Shown here: positions 42,042 to 51,545 of the stretch, piece after piece
Layout of the letters: every line of letters begins with the position of its first letter
Numbering within the stretch: position 1 is the first letter of the stretch
Origin: RGIG5612 sp045616165
GTDB taxonomy: Bacteria > Bacillota > Clostridia > Lachnospirales > Lachnospiraceae
DNA length: 64,000 nucleotides
Assembly: GCA_045616165.1 (NCBI GenBank)
Contig: JAZLGF010000029.1
Coordinates: 1-64,000 of the forward strand
Direction: 5' to 3'
Made by a program: the position numbers and the translations under genes
The notes under the pieces: generated by a model
Told to the model about the DNA's origin: nothing
Seen by the model: only the letters and a program-made list of their open reading frames with translations
Database searches by the model: none

Positions 42042-42953
42042 TTATTGCGCATCAATATATTTGCATGCTGAAAGGGCCGCACATGCGCCATCGCCTACTG
42101 CTGTTGTAAGCTGGCGAACGCTTTTCTTTCTAGCGTCTCCGGCAACAAAAATTCCAGGAATTTTTGTGAGTGCATCTTCAGCTGAATCAAAATATCCGTT
42201 TTCATCAAGATCAATAAGATTTGCAAACGCTTCATTTTGTGGTTTTTGTCCAATTGCAACGAAGATACCTTTAACGTTAATTTCTTGAATAAATCCTAAA
42301 GTTTTATCTTTAATAAAGAGTCCATTTACAAATCCGTTTTCTACAATAAAACTATCAGCTACATGATTTCTAATAATTTCTATCTTTGGATTTTCCACCG
42401 CTTTTCTAACGAGTGATGCTTCTGCTCTAAATTCATCACGTCTATGTATAAGTATTACATGTGAACTTGTAGATGCTAAAAAGATTGCATCTTGAAGGGC
42501 TGTGTCTCCGCCACCTATTACCGCAACATCTTCGCCCGTATAGAAAGCACCATCGCATACTGCACAATAAGAAACGCCTGCGCCAACTAAGTTTTCTTCG
42601 CCTTCAATTCCAAGTCTTTTATGCTGAACGCCTGTTGCTAAAATAACAGTTTTTGTTTGTTCAACTCCGATAGGTGTATGTAAAACAAAAAATCCTTCTT
42701 CTTTTTCTATCTTTGTAACTTCCGTCATCTTTATTTCTACGCCAAGATTTCTAACTTGCTCAGATAATTGCTCAGAAAACAATGAACCTGGCATATGAGG
42801 TATTCCCGGATAATTTTCTACTAACGGTGAATAAAGAATCTGGCCGCCAATATTTTCTTTTTCAAAAATCTTAACCATTTTGCCTGCCCTAGCGGCATAT
42901 AGCGCTGCAGTAAGACCCGCTGGGCCCGCTCCGATTACAATAACGTCGTACAT
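42042..42953 (-). CDS. trxB: Thioredoxin reductase
   Basis: NADPH- or ferredoxin-linked flavoenzyme reducing thioredoxin. FAD site VIGAGPAGLTAALYAARAG, the redox pair CAVC in VSYCAVCDGAFYTG, nucleotide site VIGGGDTALQDAIFLA and the closing VAGDARKKSVRQLTTA VGDG segment are present in 303 residues. It lies directly downstream of nrdD, which carries its own thioredoxin-like tail, so it may supply reducing power to that enzyme. Confidence 0.94.
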   Translation of the reverse strand: MYDVIVIGAGPAGLTAALYAARAGKMVKIFEKENIGGQILYSPLVENYPGIPHMPGSLFSEQLSEQVRNLGVEIKMTEVTKIEKEEGFFVLHTPIGVEQTKTVILATGVQHKRLGIEGEENLVGAGVSYCAVCDGAFYTGEDVAVIGGGDTALQDAIFLASTSSHVILIHRRDEFRAEASLVRKAVENPKIEIIRNHVADSFIVENGFVNGLFIKDKTLGFIQEINVKGIFVAIGQKPQNEAFANLIDLDENGYFDSAEDALTKIPGIFVAGDARKKSVRQLTTAVGDGACAALSACKYIDAQ

Positions 42954-42980
42954 AATTTCCCCTTCTATTTTAGAAAATTT

Positions 42981-43007
42981 AAGGGCCTGTTTTTCACAGG
43001 CCCTTTT
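42981..43007 (-). terminator. Terminator after nrdD
   Basis: AAGGGCCTGT and its complement ACAGGCCCTT form a 10-bp stem; the downstream U-run is weak (TTAAATTTTC), so read-through into trxB is likely. Confidence 0.6.
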
Positions 43008-43021
43008 CTAATAACTTTTTC

Positions 43022-45742
43022 TTATAAAGCCTGGCTGATGTATTGTCTAATTTCTCCCAGTCCAACCTTCTTATCAATTCCTACTCCATCAACAATTAAT
43101 GTTGGAGCTTGTCTAATCTCGTACTGCATTGCAAGTTCCGGATTTTCTTCAGCATAAATCTTTTCGAATGCTATTCCCGCATCATTCATAAGTGCCTCGG
43201 CCTGGCGACAGTTTGGACAAGTCTTTGTTGCGAATAATAAAAGGTTTGTCTTTGTAAGATTTTCTGCTGCAACCGCCTCATGTAAAACTTCGTCTTGAGG
43301 TCCTATTACACAGTCAGCTTCTTCAAATTCATTTACAATATTTTTTAATTCTTCTGGTTCTTGTGCTAATTCCTCAGCTGCGAAGAAAGCTGCAATTTTT
43401 TCAGGATCTACGCAAACTTCATCTTCTTCATAATTTTCTTCGAAAGCTTCGTATTCTTCTTCGTTAACTACTTCTTCATTAACTAATTCATCTTCGAAAA
43501 ATTCTATTTCGTCTGTAGCTTCTTCAAGAATATTATCAAATTTTTCTTCTTCAGTAGCTTCTTCAATAGCATTAGCTAAACTTTCTGAAGCAACTGCTGC
43601 CACACCCATATCCAACGGAGAAATGCTTCTAAGCTTTTCTTCAGCTAAAGCAGTACCAGGTCTTTTAGTTGTAGCGATTTCAATATCGTAAACTTTTCTA
43701 TCTTTGAACTCTTGAGTTTTACCATCATTCCAGTTTTGAACAGGACGATAGTAACCTGTGATACGGCTATAAACTTCTGTCTTTTCACCGCAGATTGGGC
43801 ATTCATACTGCTCTCCTTCAAGATAGCCATGTTCTCTACAAATAGAATATGTAGGTGACATTGTATAGTAAGGAAGTTTATAGTTTTCAGCAATCTTTCT
43901 AACAAGTGTAGCCGCTGCTTCCCATGTAGGAAGTTTTTCACCTAAGAAAGCATGGAAAACTGTTCCTGATGTATATAATGTTTGTAACTTATCTTGTACA
44001 TCCAAAGCTGAGAATACATCTTCTGTGTATCCAACAGGAAGGTGAGATGAGTTTGTGTAATAAGGTGTTCCATTTTCGTTTGCTGTGATTATCTCAGGGA
44101 ATTCTTCCTTATCATGTTTAGCAAAACGATATGTTGTTGACTCAGCAGGAGTAGCTTCAAGGTTATATAAATCTCCGTAAAGCTCTTGGTAATCGCTAAG
44201 ACGTTCTCTCATATGATTTAATACGTTAACAGCAAATTCCTGGGTCTTTTCGCTTGTTAAATCTTCGCCTAACCACTTAGCATTAAGTCCAACTTCGTTC
44301 ATACCGATAAGACCGATTGTTGAGAAGTGGTTATTAAAAGTTCCTAAATATCTCTTTGTATATGGATATAATCCGTTATCAAGAAGTTTTGTAATAACTG
44401 TACGTTTTGTCTTTAAGCTTCGTGCAGAAATATCCATCAATTTATCTAAACGCTCGTAGAATTCTTTTTCAGTTGCTGCAAGATAAGCAATTCTAGGAAG
44501 GTTGATTGTAACAACACCAACACTGCCTGTTGATTCGCCAGAACCAAAGAAACCACCTGATTTTTTACGAAGTTCTCTAAGGTCAAGACGAAGTCTGCAG
44601 CACATGCTTCGAACGTCTGAAGGTTCCATATCAGAATTTATATAATTTGAGAAGTAAGGTGTACCATATTTAGCTGTCATTTCAAATAATAATTTATTAT
44701 TTTCTGTTTCAGCCCAATTGAAATCTTTTGTAATTGAATATGTAGGGATTGGATATTGGAATCCTCTTCCGTTAGCATCGCCTTCAATCATGATTTCGAT
44801 GAAAGCTTTATTTACCATATCCATTTCTTTCTGGCAGTCAGCGTAAGTGAAATCCATCTCTTTTCCACCAACGAGTGCAGGAAGATTAGCAAGGTCTTTA
44901 GGAACAACCCAGTCTAATGTGATGTTTGTAAATGGTGCTTGCGTACCCCAACGTGAAGGAGTGTTAACACCGTAGATGAATGACTGGATACATTGTTTAA
45001 CTTCTTTTTGTGTTAAGTTATCAACTTTAACAAAAGGAGCAAGGTAAGTATCAAATGATGAGAAAGCCTGAGCGCCAGCCCATTCATTTTGCATAATACC
45101 TAAGAAGTTAACCATTTGGTTACATAATGTTGAAAGGTGGGATGCTGGTGCAGAAGTGATCTTTCCAGGTACGCCGCCAAGACCTTCTTGGATAAGTTGT
45201 TTTAAACTCCATCCAGCACAGTAACCCGTAAGCATACTCAAATCATGAATATGAATAGCAGCGCTTCTATGAGCATCGGCTATTTCATCATCATAAATTT
45301 CACTAAGCCAGTAGTTAGCTGTAATAGCACCAGAGTTAGAAAGAATTAAACCACCAACACTGTAAGTAACAGTAGAATTTTCTTTAACTCTCCAGTCATT
45401 GATTTTAAGATAATCGTCAACTAAGTCCTTATAGTTAAGCATAGCAGCTTTAACATTACGAACTTTTTCACGTTGTCTACGATAAAGGATATAAGCTTTT
45501 GCAACATCAGCATAACCAGCTTCGGAAAGAATTTCTTCAACGCTGTCTTGGATATCTTCTACAGAAACAACATCATCTTTGATTTTTTCTTCGAATTTAG
45601 CAGTAACACGAAGTGAAAGCATATCGATAACAGATGGATGATATTGTTTCTCGCATGCTTCAAAAGCTTTAGTAATTGCGGCGCTAATTTTAGAGATATT
45701 AAATTCAACTTCTGCGCCGTCACGTTTTAATACACGGTACAT
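43022..45742 (-). CDS. nrdD: Anaerobic ribonucleoside-triphosphate reductase with fused thioredoxin-like domain
   Basis: Oxygen-sensitive glycyl-radical enzyme making dNTPs. The 906-residue protein starts with an ATP-cone (VLKRDGAEVEFNISKISAAI), then the ten-stranded catalytic core, the zinc-site cysteines (CREHGY, CPICGEKTEVYS) and the glycyl-radical loop RITGYYRPVQNW near residue 660. After a very acidic linker (about 690-825), residues 828-906 form a glutaredoxin/thioredoxin-like domain with redox motif TKTCPNCRQAEAL. Standard NrdD ends soon after the radical loop. The activase NrdG is encoded separately at 46946-47629. Confidence 0.96.
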   Translation of the reverse strand: MYRVLKRDGAEVEFNISKISAAITKAFEACEKQYHPSVIDMLSLRVTAKFEEKIKDDVVSVEDIQDSVEEILSEAGYADVAKAYILYRRQREKVRNVKAAMLNYKDLVDDYLKINDWRVKENSTVTYSVGGLILSNSGAITANYWLSEIYDDEIADAHRSAAIHIHDLSMLTGYCAGWSLKQLIQEGLGGVPGKITSAPASHLSTLCNQMVNFLGIMQNEWAGAQAFSSFDTYLAPFVKVDNLTQKEVKQCIQSFIYGVNTPSRWGTQAPFTNITLDWVVPKDLANLPALVGGKEMDFTYADCQKEMDMVNKAFIEIMIEGDANGRGFQYPIPTYSITKDFNWAETENNKLLFEMTAKYGTPYFSNYINSDMEPSDVRSMCCRLRLDLRELRKKSGGFFGSGESTGSVGVVTINLPRIAYLAATEKEFYERLDKLMDISARSLKTKRTVITKLLDNGLYPYTKRYLGTFNNHFSTIGLIGMNEVGLNAKWLGEDLTSEKTQEFAVNVLNHMRERLSDYQELYGDLYNLEATPAESTTYRFAKHDKEEFPEIITANENGTPYYTNSSHLPVGYTEDVFSALDVQDKLQTLYTSGTVFHAFLGEKLPTWEAAATLVRKIAENYKLPYYTMSPTYSICREHGYLEGEQYECPICGEKTEVYSRITGYYRPVQNWNDGKTQEFKDRKVYDIEIATTKRPGTALAEEKLRSISPLDMGVAAVASESLANAIEEATEEEKFDNILEEATDEIEFFEDELVNEEVVNEEEYEAFEENYEEDEVCVDPEKIAAFFAAEELAQEPEELKNIVNEFEEADCVIGPQDEVLHEAVAAENLTKTNLLLFATKTCPNCRQAEALMNDAGIAFEKIYAEENPELAMQYEIRQAPTLIVDGVGIDKKVGLGEIRQYISQAL

Positions 45743-45803
45743 ATTTCCCTCCCAATTTTTCTCTTTTTCTTTATTTTTCTGAATTTTTTTGTGAACATTT
45801 TTG

Positions 45804-45882
45804 ATTATAAAGCAAAAATTCCAAATGTCAAGATATTGTGTGAATTGTTAATAATTTCGTAAAAAAATACTATATCTTGTGT
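45804..45882 (-). promoter_or_regulatory. nrdD promoter with two NrdR-box-like sites
   Basis: Leftward promoter TTGACA (45826-45831), 16-base spacer, TATAAT (45804-45809). Two related 16-mers, ACACAAGATATAGTAT (45867-45882) and CACACAATATCTTGAC (45827-45842), resemble NrdR boxes. They are spaced 41 bases apart, about four helical turns, and the nearer one overlaps the -35 box, fitting dATP-dependent repression by NrdR. Confidence 0.65.
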
Positions 45883-45946
45883 TTTTAGCATGCCCTAATT
45901 TTGTCATAAAAAACAAAAAAAATGACTGTTTTTAGTAAATTTATAC

Positions 45947-45987
45947 AAAAAAATCTCACTATAGAACCTAGTGTTCAAATAGTGAGA
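45947..45987 (-). terminator. Terminator of the hflX-hemZ-nrdG operon
   Basis: TCTCACTAT/ATAGTGAGA (45954-45962, 45979-45987) encloses an inner GAAC/GTTC stem and is followed leftward by TTTTTTT. It lies 25 bases after the esterase stop. Confidence 0.85.
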
Positions 45988-46012
45988 CTTTATAAGTAAA
46001 CTAAACTACGAT

Positions 46013-46933
46013 TTATTTATCCAAAAACTCTTTTACAATACCCAATGCTTCGGCGCCTACGTCTGGAACGAAGACTGGATAGCAGTGAAACATTCCTTCC
46101 CCTAGTACAAGTTCTACTTCACAACCATTAGCTACAAGTTTGTCGTAAGATCTTTTTACGTCAGGATAAAGAAGCTCTTTTGTACCTGCAAAAAGAAGTG
46201 TTTTAATGTTTGATTTCATGTCACCAAAGATTACATTTATCTTTGGATCTGTGCCAAGGTCATCGCCAATCCACATTCTGCCACACATGTAAAGTCCATA
46301 TAGGTCTAACAATGGATCAACGTCTCTTAAAGCCCATTGTTCTTTGTTTTCTCCTGAACAGTCAACCCATGGTGAATAAAATACACGAGCTACTGGAAGA
46401 CCCGGCATATTGTTTTCGAATAAATATTCTGAGTAAGCAAATGCAAGGCCACCACCTGCCGAATCGCCCATGAAGATAATATCTTTTCCTTCTTCTGCTT
46501 TTAAGATTTCTGGGTAAAGTTTATTTAAGAAATCATAAGCGTCTTTACATGAGCACTTTGGTGCTAACGGATAATCCGGAACATATACTCTTGCGTTTAA
46601 TGCTTTAGAAATTTCAACTATGTAAGCGTAATGCTCTTTTCCTGCCGAAAATACATATGCGCCGCCGTGAAGGTCAAAAATAACCTTTTCATAATTTTCG
46701 CTTGGTTCTACATAATAAGTTGTAAATCCATCGATTGTATTAAACTCTTTATATGTTTTTTCAAATGTTTCTTTATAGTCGCCGTAATCTAATGGGCCGT
46801 TTCCATCTCTCTTTAAGAGAAACTCATTAAGAATCGTATTAAATAACGGCTTTTGCATAGAGCGCTTTGCCCCATCTTTAAGCATAGCCTGTTCTATCAT
46901 TTTTGCTATTTCGCTTTGTTTTTGAATAATCAT
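46013..46933 (-). CDS. Alpha/beta hydrolase-3 (HSL-like esterase)
   Basis: A 306-residue esterase of the hormone-sensitive-lipase branch: oxyanion motif FDLHGGAYVF (HGG), nucleophile elbow IFMGDSAGGGLAFAYSEYL (GDSAGG), an acid in ASP region FYSPWVDCSG, and the His in GEGMFHCYPVFVPD. Likely cleaves short-chain acyl esters. Last gene of the leftward operon, 12 bases after nrdG. Confidence 0.88.
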   Translation of the reverse strand: MIIQKQSEIAKMIEQAMLKDGAKRSMQKPLFNTILNEFLLKRDGNGPLDYGDYKETFEKTYKEFNTIDGFTTYYVEPSENYEKVIFDLHGGAYVFSAGKEHYAYIVEISKALNARVYVPDYPLAPKCSCKDAYDFLNKLYPEILKAEEGKDIIFMGDSAGGGLAFAYSEYLFENNMPGLPVARVFYSPWVDCSGENKEQWALRDVDPLLDLYGLYMCGRMWIGDDLGTDPKINVIFGDMKSNIKTLLFAGTKELLYPDVKRSYDKLVANGCEVELVLGEGMFHCYPVFVPDVGAEALGIVKEFLDK

Positions 46934-46945
46934 ATACTTCTCCTT

Positions 46946-47629
46946 TTATCTTATTCCTATATTCTTTACATATGGTTTAGCTATATCAGAAAACTTTTTT
47001 AATTCTTCTTCATCAAATCCATGTAGGCCGTCATATACAACCGTATCTCTATCTACAAAGTTTTGAATATAATAATTCTTAGCGCCTTTTATCCAACTAG
47101 CTATTCCTTCAAAAGAGCTCTCATCATGCAGCTCTTTTAATACTGTTGTTCTAAATTCGTAATTGATATCTGAGTTCAATAAAAATTTTATGCTTTCATC
47201 CACTTTCGTTATATCAAACTCTTCAAAGCCTATTGTCTGGCCATATCTTTCTTTTGAATTTTTAACGTCCATTGCCACATAAGAAACTAATCCTTCACCC
47301 GCTAATTCTTTTAACAATGCAGGATGGTTTCCGTTTGTATCTAGTTTAACCGGATATCCTAATTCTTTAATAGCAACTAAAAGTTCTTTTATATCTTTTC
47401 TAAGAAGTGGTTCGCCTCCTGTGATTGCTACGCCTTCTAATATGCCTTGTCTTTTCTTTAAGAAATCTAAAAGCTCTTTATCATCCATAACAACTTCTGC
47501 GTCGCCCGTTATTAGTTCTGAGTTATGGCAAAACGGACATCTAAAATCACAGCCTGCTAAAAAAACGGTGCATGCAACCTTACCCGGATAATCTAATAAT
47601 GTCATTTTTTGAAGTCCGTGAATTTTCAT
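46946..47629 (-). CDS. nrdG: Anaerobic ribonucleotide reductase activating protein (radical SAM)
   Basis: Installs the glycyl radical on NrdD. The 227-residue protein begins MKIHGLQKMTLLDYPGKVAC and carries the radical-SAM cysteines CDFRCPFCHNSE (CxxxCxxC) and the GGEP motif ITGGEPLL. This is the longer activase type rather than the short E. coli form. It is unlinked from nrdD and overlaps hemZ by four bases. Activases of other glycyl-radical enzymes look similar, but no other glycyl-radical gene is in the window. Confidence 0.88.
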   Translation of the reverse strand: MKIHGLQKMTLLDYPGKVACTVFLAGCDFRCPFCHNSELITGDAEVVMDDKELLDFLKKRQGILEGVAITGGEPLLRKDIKELLVAIKELGYPVKLDTNGNHPALLKELAGEGLVSYVAMDVKNSKERYGQTIGFEEFDITKVDESIKFLLNSDINYEFRTTVLKELHDESSFEGIASWIKGAKNYYIQNFVDRDTVVYDGLHGFDEEELKKFSDIAKPYVKNIGIR

Positions 47630-49038
47630 TTTGCTATCTCCAACAACTTTCTTTTTCTTTCTATCATTTCATCTACACGGTCAATATAATCTTTTATATT
47701 GCTTACGTTTTCGCATCTTAATATTGTAGTGTCCTGGTTATTTTTTCTATAAGGATTTGGCATCGGTTTATCTAAAACTATTTTTGATGATGCTCCCGCT
47801 CCTAAAGCAATTATACTTTGAAGTTCTTCCATAATCAAAACATTATATAAACATGCTTTTTTATTTTTCGCATAACCAACATTTTCAAAATTGCCGGCAA
47901 TGTTTTTTTGCCTGTATAAATAATATGGCTCCATTTCCATCTTCGCTGCGCTTTTAGATGCTAACTCTATCATTTCTTCTACCATTTTTTTATCTTCGTC
48001 AATTCGTTCGCCATTATATTTATTATCTATTCCCATCTTTGATGATCTTTTAAGTGCAAGTGAATGTACCGTTAAACTATCAGGGCTAAGCTTTTTAATT
48101 TGTTCCAATGTATCTTTTACATCGTCTAAATCTTCGCCTGGAAGTCCTACGATTATGTCCATATTTATATTATCAAATTTAAGTTCTCTTGCCAGATTAT
48201 ATTTTTCTATTATATCTTCTACGCTATGAGCTCTTCCGATTCTATCAAGTGTTTTTTGTTGCATAGATTGGGGGTTAATTGAAATTCTATTCACGCCATA
48301 CTTTTTAAGAATTTCTAATTTTTCTTTTGTTATACTGTCTGGGCGTCCCGCCTCTACAGTAAATTCCTGGGCTGCACACTTTAAGACAAATTTATCAAAA
48401 ATAAAATATATGATTTCTTCTAGTTGCTTTGGACTAAGAGATGTTGGCGTTCCACCTCCAACATATATTGATGTAGGAAGTTTAGGCCGGCCCTCTTTAT
48501 CTACCATCATTTTTGAAATAGCGTCTAACTCTTTTATAAGTGCGTTAACATAATTATCTACATAATCACTATATGCTTTAATACTTCCGCTTGAAAAGGA
48601 GCAATAATTACATACACTTGGGCAAAACGGAATTCCAACATAGAGTGAATATGGTCTGTCATAAGCACTCACCCATGGCGTTGATATAAGGGCTCTTTCT
48701 TTAATAGCTATCTCAAAAGCTAAATTAGCCTTTTGCTCGCTTACAAATTTATCTTCGTAAATCCATTTTGCAAAACTTCTTTTTTGTTCTTCTTCGTTTT
48801 TAAAATTTGATAATGGATTTTCATCAAGCCACTTCCATGCAAGTTTAGTAGGTCTAATCCCCGTAAGCATGCCCCATGGCATATCCTTTTTACTTTCTTT
48901 TTTAAGCATTAAATAAATATCGCGTAGCGAATTTCCATTTTCATCTTGAAGAACTTTTATTTCCTCATTTGGATAAAACGCTTTTGCGATATGGTAAGCA
49001 CTATATTCATCTTGTTTGTTTAAGACTTTAATCAACAC
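47626..49038 (-). CDS. hemZ: Coproporphyrinogen dehydrogenase HemZ-type radical SAM protein
   Basis: A 470-residue radical SAM protein with YVGIPFCPSVCNYCSF (CxxxCxYC cluster), YVGGGTPTSLSPKQLEEI, FTVEAGRPDSITKEKLEILK and NIDIIVGLPGE-type motif NMDIIVGLPGEDLDDV. The N-terminal extension with GMLTGIRPTKLAWK is diagnostic of clostridial HemZ. It is annotated as oxygen-independent coproporphyrinogen oxidase, but no other haem gene is nearby and such proteins can act in haem trafficking. It overlaps its neighbours by 4 and 11 bases. Confidence 0.88.
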   Translation of the reverse strand: MLIKVLNKQDEYSAYHIAKAFYPNEEIKVLQDENGNSLRDIYLMLKKESKKDMPWGMLTGIRPTKLAWKWLDENPLSNFKNEEEQKRSFAKWIYEDKFVSEQKANLAFEIAIKERALISTPWVSAYDRPYSLYVGIPFCPSVCNYCSFSSGSIKAYSDYVDNYVNALIKELDAISKMMVDKEGRPKLPTSIYVGGGTPTSLSPKQLEEIIYFIFDKFVLKCAAQEFTVEAGRPDSITKEKLEILKKYGVNRISINPQSMQQKTLDRIGRAHSVEDIIEKYNLARELKFDNINMDIIVGLPGEDLDDVKDTLEQIKKLSPDSLTVHSLALKRSSKMGIDNKYNGERIDEDKKMVEEMIELASKSAAKMEMEPYYLYRQKNIAGNFENVGYAKNKKACLYNVLIMEELQSIIALGAGASSKIVLDKPMPNPYRKNNQDTTILRCENVSNIKDYIDRVDEMIERKRKLLEIAK

Positions 49039-49804
49039 CTTTGTAATGATGTCCTCTCGTGTATTTATTTTTTAAGCTTATCGGTACATGTTTCGCTGCG
49101 TTCAAAGCAATCTCAATAACACTCTTAGTTTCTTCTTCCGATTCAATAGTAAAATCCAAAAGTATATTTTCAAATTTTATCTCATCTAATTTATCAAGCA
49201 TATTTGTTGGCTGACCATTATAAACAATATCATAACAATATCCACATTCGCTAGAAACATAAAATTCGTTATTTTTATCGTCCTTGAATTTCAAGAGTGG
49301 CTTTAAACATCCCCAATAATTTCTATTCATGCATTGGTTTGTAATCATAAGTTGCTGATATCCATATGCTTTATAAATTAAATTTTCTTTAGAAACTTCT
49401 TTCAGACTTTCGAGTTCTTTATCTGAAAGCTCATCGCTTAAAATAAATTTCATATTTGGAAAAATGCTTTTATAAAAATCAAATGCGAAATCGTTATATG
49501 CGTAAAGGAATGAATCTCCAATAACGTCTTTAGCAAATTCCATTTCTTTTGCCATACTCAATTCATCAATATTTTTAATCAAAACCCCTGTATTAGCTTC
49601 CTTTGCTTTGTTTATATCCACCTTTGCCTGTTTTACTTTATTTTCTCTTAAAACATCTGGAAGACTTAAAAAAAATTCTTTATCATCTCTATCACGCATT
49701 AATGAAAAAACTGCGCTCGAACCAATAACGGTATAAATTTCATTAAAATTAATTACCGCATTAAACTGTTCTTTAGTTTTTACTCTTGCAATTATATTTT
49801 TCAT
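49028..49804 (-). CDS. U32-associated C-terminal protein (second half of a split U32 peptidase)
   Basis: A 258-residue protein resembling the later region of long U32 collagenase-like proteins: MITNQCMNRNYWGC and SSECGYCYDIVYNG supply cysteines, and the tail KYTRGHHYKGVD matches the usual U32 C-terminal GHF-x-RG-V/I. It begins four bases before the stop of the first U32 gene. Together they make about 751 residues, close to the single-chain U32 proteins of related bacteria. It may complete the active complex. Confidence 0.7.
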   Translation of the reverse strand: MKNIIARVKTKEQFNAVINFNEIYTVIGSSAVFSLMRDRDDKEFFLSLPDVLRENKVKQAKVDINKAKEANTGVLIKNIDELSMAKEMEFAKDVIGDSFLYAYNDFAFDFYKSIFPNMKFILSDELSDKELESLKEVSKENLIYKAYGYQQLMITNQCMNRNYWGCLKPLLKFKDDKNNEFYVSSECGYCYDIVYNGQPTNMLDKLDEIKFENILLDFTIESEEETKSVIEIALNAAKHVPISLKNKYTRGHHYKGVD

Positions 49805-51282
49805 TTTGTTTTTTCTTCTTTATAATTTTCTATCGCTTTTCTTCTTAGCTCATTAAATGCGCTCATTTGTACGAATGCATCATCGCTAATTTCACATTCT
49901 ATATTTTCAAATTTAATATTCGTTCCCGTGCTCTTATACATTTTTCGTATAAGTGATTCTTCATCCGTTGGAACGTTTTTCGCTTTTTCAACAATATTTC
50001 CAATTGTTTTAACACCTTCGATTTCTATTTCAATAGGCGCCCCTACGATTGCTTTTATCTTCGCATCTACATTTATATTTTTTTCTGGCTTAATTATTTC
50101 TTCTTCGATTTGACTAAGCAATTTATTATTTCTAGTTCTAAAAACTTCCATGCCAGGTTTTATTTTCTTGAACTCTTTACCATTTAAGATAATACTAAGA
50201 CCCGCTTTTGCATCTTGATTACTAGTTAGTTCAACACCAGCATCAATTATTTCTATAACATCTTTTTCGTTTAAGTCTTTTTCGAGTTTTAGCGTTACAT
50301 GTGGCGGAGCAATTTTTTCGACTGTTCCTATTTTCAATCCTTGATGGTTTGGTCTTTTTGTTGCAAGCATATCAAGACCTTTTTCTTCAAAATAATAACC
50401 TTTGCTAAATCCTCCTCGATTGTATATATCCTGCATTTGTTCTATTAACTTATGGATTTCTTTTTCATCCCATTTGTCTTCAAGATACATGTTTCTTGCC
50501 TTAACATATGCGCTTACCGTCGCCGCTACATAAGAAGGATTTTTCATGCGTCCTTCAATCTTAAATGATTCAATACCCGCATCAATTAAATCCGGAAGAA
50601 TACTAAGCGTGCACATATCTTTTAGGCTCATTAGATATTCTTTTACAACCAAACTCTTTTCATTTCTTTCTACATCTGATATTTCATAGCATTGTCTACA
50701 TGGCTGAGCGCAACGTCCTCTATTTCCGCTTCTCCCACCAGCAAATGAACTAAACAAACATTTTCCAGAATATGCAAAACACATCGCTCCATGCACGAAG
50801 CTTTCAATTTCAATATCTACTTTTTCTTTAATTGATTTTATTTCTGACAAAGAAAGTTCTCTAGCCGGAACTACTCGGCTAAAGCCTATATCTTTTAAGA
50901 ACTTAGCTCCATAATAAGATGTGATACTCATCTGAGTACTGCCATGTAATTTTAAGTTTGGAAATTCTTCTTTTAAGATTTTTGCAACGCCAAGATCTTG
51001 AACGATTATTGCGTCTAATCCATTTTCATAAAATGGCCTAATATATTTTACAAGTTCTTCTATTTCTTTTTGTTTAAGCAGTGTGTTAACTGCCATATAT
51101 AATTTTTTATCAAAAAGATGGCAAAATTTTATTGCCTTAAGTAAGGTTTCATCGTCAAAATTCCCTGCAAAGGCACGTGCGCTAAACAAACTGCCGCCGA
51201 CATACACTGCGTCGGCATTTGCTTTAACCGCCGCTTCAAGCGCTTCATATGTTCCTGCTGGTGCTAGAATTTCAGGTTTCAT
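49801..51282 (-). CDS. U32 family peptidase / tRNA-hydroxylation-type protein
   Basis: A 493-residue U32 protein with PEILAPAGTYEALEAAVKAN, HGSTQMSITSYYGAKFLKDI, the signature ESFVHGAMCFAYSGKCLFSS and the cluster-like GNRGRCAQPCRQCYEI. Characterised U32 members modify tRNA (TrhP) or rRNA, and earlier ones were called collagenases. Cysteines suggest an Fe-S cluster. It begins directly after the chorismate mutase stop and overlaps the second U32 protein. Confidence 0.88.
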   Translation of the reverse strand: MKPEILAPAGTYEALEAAVKANADAVYVGGSLFSARAFAGNFDDETLLKAIKFCHLFDKKLYMAVNTLLKQKEIEELVKYIRPFYENGLDAIIVQDLGVAKILKEEFPNLKLHGSTQMSITSYYGAKFLKDIGFSRVVPARELSLSEIKSIKEKVDIEIESFVHGAMCFAYSGKCLFSSFAGGRSGNRGRCAQPCRQCYEISDVERNEKSLVVKEYLMSLKDMCTLSILPDLIDAGIESFKIEGRMKNPSYVAATVSAYVKARNMYLEDKWDEKEIHKLIEQMQDIYNRGGFSKGYYFEEKGLDMLATKRPNHQGLKIGTVEKIAPPHVTLKLEKDLNEKDVIEIIDAGVELTSNQDAKAGLSIILNGKEFKKIKPGMEVFRTRNNKLLSQIEEEIIKPEKNINVDAKIKAIVGAPIEIEIEGVKTIGNIVEKAKNVPTDEESLIRKMYKSTGTNIKFENIECEISDDAFVQMSAFNELRRKAIENYKEEKTK

Positions 51283-51528
51283 TTATTGAACCTTTTTGCC
51301 CTCATTAAAAATTTCTTTATAAATTTCTTTTATCTCATCTTTGTGTTCAAGATTGCTTTTATCAATCTTTTCTAAGATAGCGTTTTCTCTGTTTTGATCT
51401 AATACTTCTAGATTATTTTCTTTTTTATAGTCTCCAATTTCTTTGCAAAGTTTAAGACGCTTATCTAAAAGGTTTTCAATATCTTTATCTATTTCATCTA
51501 TTTGTTTTCTATATTCTTCTACGTTCAT
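51283..51528 (-). CDS. Chorismate mutase (AroQ type)
   Basis: Converts chorismate to prephenate for Phe and Tyr synthesis. The 81-residue helical protein has the AroQ pattern EYRKQIDEIDKDIENLLDKR LKLCKEIGDYKKEN with the key Arg, Lys and Glu residues (Arg of DKRLKLCKEIG, Lys of YKKE, Glu of ENAILEKI). The ATG at 51528 is preferred; an ATG at 51540 lacks a ribosome binding site. No other shikimate gene is nearby. Confidence 0.82.
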   Translation of the reverse strand: MNVEEYRKQIDEIDKDIENLLDKRLKLCKEIGDYKKENNLEVLDQNRENAILEKIDKSNLEHKDEIKEIYKEIFNEGKKVQ

Positions 51529-51545
51529 TTTTCGCACCATGTTTT

